Shown here: in pieces, positions 57,387 to 64,000 of the stretch
Position numbering within the stretch: the first letter of the stretch is position 1
Layout of the letters: each line of letters starts with the position of its first letter
Assembly: GCA_024336345.1 (NCBI GenBank)
Contig: JANFOG010000008.1
Coordinates: forward strand, 2,413,576-2,477,575
Direction: 5' to 3'
DNA from: Mariannaea sp. PMI_226
Lineage: Eukaryota > Ascomycota > Sordariomycetes > Hypocreales > Nectriaceae
Length of the DNA: 64,000 bases
Notes under the pieces: model-generated
The model's input: the letters and a program-made list of their open reading frames with translations, nothing else
What the model was told of the DNA's origin: nothing
Database searches by the model: none
Translations under genes and position numbers: made by a program

Positions 57387-59262
57387 TCATTGATACTTGA
57401 TTCCAGCCTGGGGAATCCTCATCTGAGTAGGGCCTCGATCCTCCACATCCGTATTCGTCTGGCCCTGACGTGAAATCGCCTTAGGTGGCCCTACGACCAT
57501 TTCTAATCGTCTCTTCTGTCCAACATCTCTCACTACTGCCATTAGTTTCCAAGTATGAGAGCTTTGTACTCCTGCCCCAACGTTATGCAATTCATCCGAC
57601 GCATTTGACCGCAAGGCAAGTGCCAGCAACTGGCCAAAGTCTCCCCATGCGGAACAATGCCATAACTGCCGGACGCATACAGTGAGAACCAAATGAATAA
57701 GCGCTATAAAGACCTGAAGAAGTAGTGCTGTAAAGGCAAGGACAATTGTTATACTCCGTCCAAAACCATAAGCGTATAAATGCTCGAAGCGTGTGTTATA
57801 GATGACCGTGGAATTGGGACCAGGGGACGGAAACGGAAGCTTGTCTTGGTCGATAACTCGATCGAATTGGAGTCCTGTGGATTGAGATAGTGCTTCTGCC
57901 AGATAGACTGCAAGAAATGCCGGGAGACAACCGACAGTATGCATGCCTTCTATAGTACAGTTGTCGGACCCTTGCTGATAGACTGGATTCTCTCCTGGGG
58001 TGCTCACAGAATTTCGAGGAACTCCAATATCCCTCAGCCATTCAACCGTCATCTTAATGGTATCCTCGGGACCAGAATTCTGCCGTATGAATGGTATGAT
58101 GTCGCTCGTTGGAAACCCCAGCTGGCTCTTTGCTTCTAGTGACTCCTTCTCGTCAAGCCAAACCTCTGCCTCCACCCAACGCGCCTTCACAAGACAGAGA
58201 TATATTTCCATCCAAGGCAAAAGTTGTCCGTGGTCTGGGTCCTTTTCCGGAACTCGGTCCCAGTCGGCCATAAAGGACGACGCAAATATAATACTTGCTG
58301 TGATTGGAACAGGAAGTACATGTTGAATATCCATGAAGAAAGAAGTCGTCGGGTGAGAAGCTGCGTCATCTCCAGGAAGTTTCTTGAGTTTCTCAAGTGT
58401 ATCACTGAAGTTAAGGCTCACATTAAAGTTGTCGTAGAGCTTACTTCCAAAAGTAAATGTCGCCGATGTTTCATTTGATGTGCGCTGCCAGTAAAACGGA
58501 GCACAATCGACCGCTACCAGAGGTTGTTTCCACTTCTCCTTTCCAAAGAGCGTTGCGGCCTCAGATTTAATAAGAACCGGATGCTTCTTGTATGGCAATC
58601 GCCTCTCGTTCACGAGTGATTTGACAACAAAATCCATTGGGGTTAGGGCATAGGCTAAGCGCCAAAAATCTTCAGATGTCTCAGACGAATGGTCAACTGC
58701 AAACGCAATCGCCCGATTCCGTGGAAGACTTATATTTCTTAGCAGCAGAGAATCCGACGGGCTATAGTCCAGGAACCCCCTAATCTGAAGTATCGGGGAG
58801 AGATTCTGGTTCTCACAAGTTTGGTTCACCAGTTTCCCAGCGACTAAAGAGGTGCACGCGTCTTTCCGAACATGTTGAGACTCAAGCTTCATGCTGTAAG
58901 GATTCCGTTGAACGAGGTCGTATTCTCCCGATGCCAGATTCGAGATCGAGTTAGAGGACTCTGAGAGCTGCCACCAGTCGTAGCGAGGGATCATTACAAT
59001 AGCAGCGGATGGGCCTGCTGCTAGACCCAACAGTGCAAAACCCAGTATTATCGCGGCAGTAACACTATGAAAATATCGGTTTCCGGTCGTGTTTGGCATT
59101 GCAAACCAGAACTCCCGGCTTACAAGGTATCGTAGTGAAAAGCCGAGGTTAAAGGGGGACGAAAGGAACCCTAGTGGAACTCCATTTCTACTAAGGAGGC
59201 CGTAATTAATTCTGTGTAGAAGGATGTCCGTTAAAGAGATCAAGATTAAGCTCTCTTGCCCG
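57387..59262 (-). pseudogene. Fungal membrane protein gene, 5'-truncated by a LINE
   Basis: Long intact frame of about 620 residues, paralogous to 26750-28368. It reads SLTDILLHRINYGLL, GVPLGFLSSPFNLGFSLRYL and a membrane span TAAIILGFALLGLAAGPSAA. A large extracellular domain with several N-x-S/T sites follows, then a last span (SITIVLAFTALLLQVFIALI) and a polar tail ending at 57387. The first usable Met (59243) lies inside the domain: the paralogue has about 80 more N-terminal residues, including another membrane span. Here the reading breaks off at TTCGCGGG next to CCCTAACCCTAA, the 3' end of the adjoining LINE. Function unknown. It may still be transcribed from a new start, but it is best read as truncated. 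Confidence 0.75.
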
Positions 59263-59480
59263 CGAATTAGGGTTAGGGTTTGGATTGGGGTTAGTATTAC
59301 TATATAAAGCTTGTTTGCTCTAGTGTTTCTAGTTTTCTATCTTACATTATAATATTCTAGAAAATAGATAGAATTCAAAAGGTAAAAAGGAAAGTATAAA
59401 GGAAGAAATATAAAAGAGAAGAATAGAGAAAGGAAAATATATAAAGAGAAAAGATATATAGGAAAGAAAGATATATAATA

Positions 59481-59531
59481 AAGGAAGGTATATAGAAAAG
59501 GAAGGTATATAGAAAAGGAAGGTATATAGGA
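59481..59531. repeat. 17-bp tandem repeat, three copies
   Basis: Unit AAAGGAAGGTATATAGA, nearly perfect, in the 3' untranslated part of the LINE. Confidence 0.85.
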
Positions 59532-59579
59532 AAGGGATATATAGGAATGGAAGATATAGGGAAAACCTAGCGAAAGGGT

Positions 59580-60762
59580 CTAGAAAGGGGAGCTATTCCG
59601 GGTGGGGGCCGGAATGATAGAGACTGCAGAGGAGGCTCGAGTCTTAGTCAGAATAAGACCAATAGAGGTATCAAGCCAGCTAGCTATAGAAGGCTCTAAT
59701 AGCTCTTGAAGCTTCTTATAGGTTTTGGCTGTTTCCTTCTCCATAAGACCTCCAGCAGAAAAGACCAAGGGATGAAAATATCTGCCCAAACAGGCATATT
59801 TCCTTCTTTTATCTTCTGCTGCTTTGGAAAGGGTCTTGTGGGCTTCTTCTTTAGCTGAAATAGCTGAAATAGCCACGACCTTAATATCGTAGAAATATCG
59901 GCTATTCCCTAGCGAAGCGGCGAAGTCTGGTCGGCGGTCCGTTTCCCGGATATGGGGCTCCAATTCCACAGCTAGGTTAGTCTTGCAAGAAAGGGCGTTT
60001 TTAAAGGCATAGACTATTTGGTTGTGGCGGGAGGTCCATTTCCTATTGGCTGCTTTACACACATCTTCGTGGTTGTGGCCAGCTAGGCTGCCGCATTTGC
60101 TGCAGCTATTCCCTATAGAAACAGTAGATAAAAGGAAGCGATTCCTTATAGCTTCGGTGGCTTCTGGGTCTGCAAGGGTATGTTGTTTTTGGGTAGGCAA
60201 GACCCCAAGCCACTTACGGCTTAGATAGCTACTGTTTTCTAGTAGGGCAGGCAGCTGGGCGGCTGGAAGAGTGTTTTCTAGTCTCTCGAGTCGTTCCTTG
60301 TTGCTAGCTGCTAGGACTTCTTGGGCAGTTGGAATCGGGCTAGTTTCGGGACCGAAAGGCGAGCTATTTGGTAGGGAAAAACTGGGGGCTATATTGGCTA
60401 TAACCTTCCTAGCTGTTTCCTTAGCTGCTTGATATAGCCCGTCGGCTAGGTCCTTATGTATAGGGATTCCGAAGCCCCCATTCCTAGCCGGCAGGGCTAT
60501 TAGGTCTGGGTTCAAGACTGGAAGCTGATCTCCTGGGCCTCTAGAAGCTAGCTGCTGCAGGGCTTCTTCTATTGCCTTATTAGCTATTTCCCATAGGTCT
60601 TGGAGGCATAAGGGATTTAGCTGTCTAAGGAGGTGTCTTAGAAGAAGGTGGATACTGCCTCTTAGCAATAGCAGGCTATGCTGTTTGGGCAGTTCCAAAA
60701 CGGTCCTTATAGTCTTCTTTAGAAGGGATATTCTATTGGATAGAAATTCTCTTCTAGCAGCT
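59580..60762 (-). pseudogene. LINE reverse transcriptase C-terminus with restriction-like endonuclease
   Basis: Open frame to the 5' junction; the first Met is at 60698 (372 residues), but coding clearly continues upstream (AARREFLSNRISLLKKTIRT). It reads reverse-transcriptase thumb-like sequence (PKQHSLLLLRGSIHLLLRHL; ALPARNGGFGIPIHKDLADG), then a CCHC-type knuckle (SCSKCGSLAGHNHEDVC) followed by RHN, RPDF and YDIKVV spaced as in restriction-like endonucleases. Such domains occur at the C-terminus of R2/CRE-type site-specific LINEs, including telomere-inserting ones. No internal stop, so it is young or RIP-free, in strong contrast to the Gypsy pair. The catalytic polymerase core is missing, so it cannot move by itself. 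Confidence 0.78.
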
Positions 60763-61006
60763 ATGGGTTAGGGTTTGGATTGGGGTTAGTATTACTATAT
60801 AAAGCTTATTTGCTCTAGTGTTTTAACTTTCTATCTTACATTATAATAATCTCAGAAATAGATAGAATCCAGAAGATAAGAAATAATATATAAAGAAGGA
60901 AATATAAAGGAAATAAAGAAAGGGAAAAAGGAGTGTAAATTCTCCAGAAAAATAGAAAAGCTTATAAGGTTAGTTTCTTATATAGAAAAAAGGTCCTAAT
61001 TTATAT

Positions 61007-61385
61007 AACTAAAAAAGCCCTGCAAAAAAGAGGTTTTATAAAGGCAAGGGCTTTTCTGGTTATAAAAGAAGGTCCATTTAGCTAGTAAGAAATAACTATA
61101 AAAGCTAGTTTTCTTTATAGTAAAGGGATTTAAATCTAGATTTAAAATAGCTCCGCAAAAAAGGGGTTTTAAAAAGACAAGAGCTATTAAAATATAGAGA
61201 AAAATCCATTTTAATAAAAAGAAATAGCTATAATAGTAAGCTTTCTCTATAATAAAAGGTCTTATAACTAGCTTTAAAATAGCCCCGCAAAAAAGAGATT
61301 TTATAAAGGCAGGGGCTATATAAATATAGAAAGAGGACCATTTTAGAAAGAGATAGCTATCACTAGAATAGCTTCTATTTCCTAA
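61007..61385. repeat. Three imperfect ~120-bp tandem repeats
   Basis: Each unit has GCAAAAAAG(A/G)GGTTTTA(T)AAAG, a middle TATAGA/TATAAA(A)GA part, a CCATTTT(A/G) word and an AAATAGCTAT(A) word. Spacing between the GCAAAAAAG words is about 120 to 125 bases. Confidence 0.75.
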
Positions 61386-61994
61386 AGAGGTAAATAGAGA
61401 AGTAAAAGGGGGCTGCAGTAGTTGGTCCATTTGGCTTAGGAAGTAGTTATATTCCAGGCCAGCCCGGGCAGCTATATATATAACAGCCCGGGCAGGTATA
61501 GGAAAATGAGCTATATCCAGTAGCCTAGGGAGGCAGCTATATTCCGCTGTGGCAGAAGAAGCAGCCCTATAGGCCAGTGGCAGCTATAGCTTCTATCCAA
61601 CCAATAGGGGAGGAAACCGGGGACGTTGGTCAGCGGCAGCAATAGCTATATCCAGTCAGGGGGACTAGAAACCAGGGGCAGCAGCTACTATAGCTAGCAG
61701 TTGTAGCTAAAATTGGGTGGCTTGGAAAAAAGGGGGAAAGGTGGGGCCTAATTTCCAAAGCAGGGGGTATAGGGTAGCTAGGATATCTATGTGAAAGAAA
61801 GTCTCTAGCAGGCCCAAAAGGCAGGAGAAAAAATAGGAAAAAAGATCCTAAATATGTTGTTAAAAAGCTCTATAGGAATATTCCAAAAGGGAATAAAATA
61901 GAGAAAAAGATCCTATAGAAAATAGGAAAAAGCTCTTAAAAAGAGAAAGCTAGTAAACCAGATTGTGGGAAAGCTAGCCAAAAGTGAGACTCTC

Positions 61995-62118
61995 AGACTG
62001 ACCCTTAGACCAACCTAAAGACCGACCCTTAGACTGACCCTAAGACCAACCCTATGTCTGACCCAAAGACCCAAAGACCGACCCAAAGCCTGACCCTAAG
62101 TGTGACCCTAAGTCACCC
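61995..62118. repeat. 12-bp telomere-like minisatellite, about 10 units
   Basis: Units such as ACTGACCCTTAG, ACCGACCCTTAG, ACTGACCCTAAG, ACCAACCCTATG and CCTGACCCTAAG follow one another with one short unit (ACCCAAAG). Consensus ACYGACCCTAAG; each unit contains one CCCTAA-like word. Confidence 0.85.
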
Positions 62119-62162
62119 TCGGGAAAAGGTAGGGAAACAGTAGGGAAACTGGGGGGAAACAG
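62119..62162. repeat. 11-bp G-rich minisatellite, four units
   Basis: TCGGGAAAAGG, TAGGGAAACAG, TAGGGAAACTG and GGGGGAAACAG in direct succession right after the 12-bp array. Confidence 0.8.
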
Positions 62163-62500
62163 GGAGGGATATCTAAGGAAGGCAAAAAGGAAGGAAAAGA
62201 GAGATAGAAAGAAATAGCATATAGAGTATGGCGACCTTTCAGTGAAAGGTCATACCCTGGCTAAGGTTAAGGGGTACCTCGCACAGCAAAATTTGCGGGG
62301 GAAATGACATGGCTTGGTGGCTTGTTTCAATGTTAGGTAAAGTGAAAGGTGATTTCAGTGAAAGGGAAAAAGCTGATTGGTGTAGGAGAATAATAGTGGA
62401 GTCAGAAGTTGGCGAGGGAAAAAGCAAAATAGCTATGATTATGATTACAGTACATTTCGGTATTCAAAAGGAGGCAGGTATAAATAAATAGATGAAAGAA

Positions 62501-62520
62501 ATAGATAGATAGATAGATAG
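62501..62520. repeat. (TAGA)n microsatellite
   Basis: About five uninterrupted TAGA units. Confidence 0.85.
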
Positions 62521-62611
62521 ATGGATATTCCAATAGAGGTATACCCTTCTTCCCCCTCTTCCCTTAATACATCCATCTCCCAGACTATACAGCAGCAATC
62601 CCTCTAATGCT

Positions 62612-62644
62612 CATATATATATATATATATGTATGTATATATAT
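62612..62644. repeat. (AT)n / GTAT microsatellite
   Basis: Alternating AT run interrupted by GTATGTAT. Confidence 0.85.
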
Positions 62645-62658
62645 CAATAACTGATAAT

Positions 62659-64000
62659 ATGGGGTTAGATACTCTCCGCTACAATGCTGGCCACAAGGTT
62701 GTGGTCTGCCGCGCTTGTGGGACTTGTCTGATCCCAAAAGTATCCAGTTGGAAGAGTCACCTACGGGCCGAACCGCATCGAATGGTGGGGAATGAGCTAA
62801 AGTTGACAATTGAGGCCTTACTGAGCTATGACCTACGCCCAGTCGAAGAGCTGCGGCAATGGCGGCCAGATAGGACACAGCCCTGCCGGCCGATCGAGGA
62901 TCTTGCTGTATTTAATGGCTACTATTGCACACACAACGGCTGCGACTACTGCACACGGAGGATCGACAAGATGTATCAGCACATGCCAGTACATGACAGG
63001 AAAGCCTCACAGCATCGGGAATCGGCCCCATTCTGGCGTAACTGCAGGCTTCAGACATACTTTACAGCAAAGGGTCGCATCGACTACTTCATTGTCAACG
63101 AGCCCTCTCCGCCGTCATCATCCACAGGTGATGATGATGCGGCAGTTATCAGGCTTTCCACACTACCATCGAAAGAGGAGGGGAATCTATTCAAGGAGTT
63201 AAGGGCAGATCAGCACACAGCATCCCGTGAGCTCGACAAGCAAGCTGGAATTGTGCAAGATGTTGAGGAATCCCGCGCCGATCGTGTCCCCTGGCTCATT
63301 TATACAGGCTTCCCCACTCACACACGCGGACTTCCGGATGCCGAGATCGAGTCATCGTACGCACTACCACCGCAGAAAGTGCTGGGCGGGCAGGGTGAGG
63401 TGGCGGATGAAGATTCGGACCTCATCCGCATCCTTTCTGCAACTGAGGCCGTACTTAGGGACGCTTATAGGGTCTGTAATGATAGGCTACCCGACCGGAA
63501 AATGACGCAGCAACGGGCCAAGGTGCTAAATAACTTTCTCCGGCATCACCAATAACGGGAGGGCTCCCGGATTCCGCAGCTACAAGAAGGAATCGACACT
63601 AACGACTTATTTCAGAAGTTCAAGCAGCTCTTTGTATATTACTACCGAGTTGTATTTCTTGATGATGGCCACTTTACTAGGGAGAAAGAAGACCAGATGT
63701 ACCGCAGGATATTATCGAACCAACAAGCCAGCAACAAAAGGCCATGCAGAAGATCATTAATGCTCTACGAGAGCAGGATGAGAGAGGACAGAAACAATTA
63801 GCCAATGATGATGATGATGATGATGATAATAATAATGAAGAAGTGAAGACGAGCTTCAAGTAAGACTGAAGCGTTGGCCATTCGCGAGTTTTACTTGGCC
63901 CTTATATGTCAGACTGTCGGGAGCGTACCGTTCCGATCCCCCAGTACTAAGCTTCTGCGCAATGCTCAGTCGAAAAGTTTCAAACGAGACGGGCGCCCAA
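62659..64000 (+). pseudogene. OrsD-family zinc-finger protein, decayed and cut by the window end
   Basis: From MGLDTLRYNAGHKVVVC an intact frame of about 300 codons shows the OrsD (PF12013, formerly DUF3505) pattern. A first Cys/His finger (CRACGTCLIP, HLRAEPHRM) and a spacer come first, then a second finger (GYYCTHNGCDYC, YQHMPVHDR) and CRLQTYFTAKGRIDYFIV. The frame stops at TAA 63553-63555 (a CAA-to-TAA change would explain it), and homologous coding continues beyond it. IDTNDLFQKFKQLFVYYYRV is in the same frame; QQQKAMQKIINALREQ and REFYLALICQTVGSVPFRSP are in the other frames. The end PVLSFCAMLSRKVSNETGA is offset by one more base. At least three breaks, so a pseudogene. It belongs to a large fungal protein often found in repeat-rich or subtelomeric DNA. 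Confidence 0.75.
63808..63828. repeat. (GAT)n run in the OrsD remnant
   Basis: Seven GAT codons coding a poly-Asp stretch, followed by AATAATAAT; a likely slippage site. Confidence 0.8.

Larger units (their letters stand above)
59263..60765 (-). mobile_element. 5'-truncated LINE with telomere-like 3' end
   Basis: Minus-strand element of about 1.5 kb. Its 3' end carries CCCTAACCCTAA (59264-59276) preceded by ACTAACCCCAATCCAAA. A purine-rich 3' untranslated region of about 300 bases (59300-59575) holds a 17-bp tandem repeat. The coding frame 60762-59580 encodes the C-terminal part of a reverse transcriptase plus a restriction-like endonuclease. The 5' end at about 60763 joins directly to the CCCTAACCC of the next element, so the two form a head-to-tail array. 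Confidence 0.78.
60766..62170 (-). mobile_element. Second element with shared LINE 3' end but non-RT body
   Basis: Its minus-strand 3' end (60766-60900) matches that of the neighbouring LINE: CCCTAACCCAT-type end, ACTAACCCCAATCCAAA, AGCAAATAAGCTTTATATAG and TAAGATAGAAAG. Upstream, instead of reverse-transcriptase sequence, it holds three imperfect 120-bp repeats (61007-61385), a GC-rich non-coding stretch with repeated AGCTATA words (61440-61760), and two telomere-flavoured minisatellites (61995-62162). The open frame 60996-61430 (-) is a by-product of the 120-bp repeats and shows no domain. The left limit of the element is not defined. Confidence 0.55.
62171..62658. other. Interval with microsatellites
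   Basis: About 490 bases without a supported gene. It contains a (TAGA)n run at 62501-62520 and an (AT)n/(GTAT)n run at 62612-62644, the latter just upstream of the OrsD start. Confidence 0.5.

Noticed and set aside
60996..61430. 145-codon minus-strand open frame with repeated hydrophobic runs
   Set aside because: It is produced by three 120-bp DNA repeats; the apparent membrane spans come from AT-rich repeat translation and no domain is visible.
1..64000. CRISPR arrays, rRNA or tRNA genes
   Set aside because: Reading both strands by eye showed no regularly spaced repeats with unique spacers, no rRNA and no convincing tRNA cloverleaf; a dedicated tRNA scan was not possible here.

Overview
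The window reads as nuclear DNA of a filamentous ascomycete (Pezizomycotina). Genes carry short 47-90 nt introns with GTRNGT-like donors, CTAAC/CTGAC-type branch sites and YAG acceptors. Several encoded families are typical of such fungi (BTB/POZ, fungal epoxide hydrolase, PhzF-like, OrsD). Transposons are riddled with C-to-T/G-to-A stop codons, as left by repeat-induced point mutation (RIP). I cannot name the species.

Layout. (1) 0.2-19.4 kb, gene-bearing: a two-exon BTB protein, a secreted serine hydrolase of the beta-lactamase/PBP fold, a GPI-anchored Ser/Thr-rich surface protein, then a compact group made of a five-exon epoxide hydrolase, a three-exon glutathione S-transferase, a three-exon metallo-beta-lactamase-fold protein (divergent from the GST) and a PhzF-type isomerase (convergent with it). 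The last four would suit small-molecule conversion or detoxification, but that link is inference. (2) 19.4-30 kb, gene-poor: two multi-span membrane-protein loci on the minus strand (one frameshifted), a frameshifted and truncated member of another fungal membrane family at 26.75-28.37 kb, and at 29.24-29.91 kb a five-exon cysteine-rich secreted protein whose repeats each sit on one exon. (3) 30.7-40.2 kb, a graveyard of dead elements (ankyrin remnant, Tad-like LINE tail, two hAT pieces, a Tc1/mariner piece, a MULE piece) around one apparently intact secreted/anchored Cys-rich protein gene. (4) 40.65-56.83 kb, two nested Ty3/Gypsy chromovirus-type retrotransposons: an outer plus-strand element (431-bp LTRs, CTTCC target duplication) interrupted in its gag region by a 7,554-bp minus-strand relative (390-bp LTRs, ATAGA duplication). 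Both are heavily RIP-mutated. (5) 57.4-62.2 kb, a paralogue of the 26.75-kb membrane gene cut off at its 5' end exactly at a telomere-like CCCTAA junction, followed by a head-to-tail pair of elements sharing that 3' end. One encodes the end of a LINE reverse transcriptase with a CCHC/restriction-like endonuclease domain; the other has an unrelated repeat-rich, non-RT body. (6) 62.6 kb to the end, a decayed OrsD-family (zinc-finger) gene running off the window.

The most unusual items are the telomere-motif LINE pair (resembling in organisation the telomeric MoTeR elements of Magnaporthe), the exon-modular Cys-rich protein, and the precisely delimited nested Gypsy pair with an uneven RIP pattern. 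Gene structures were spliced by eye; exon junctions are predictions.
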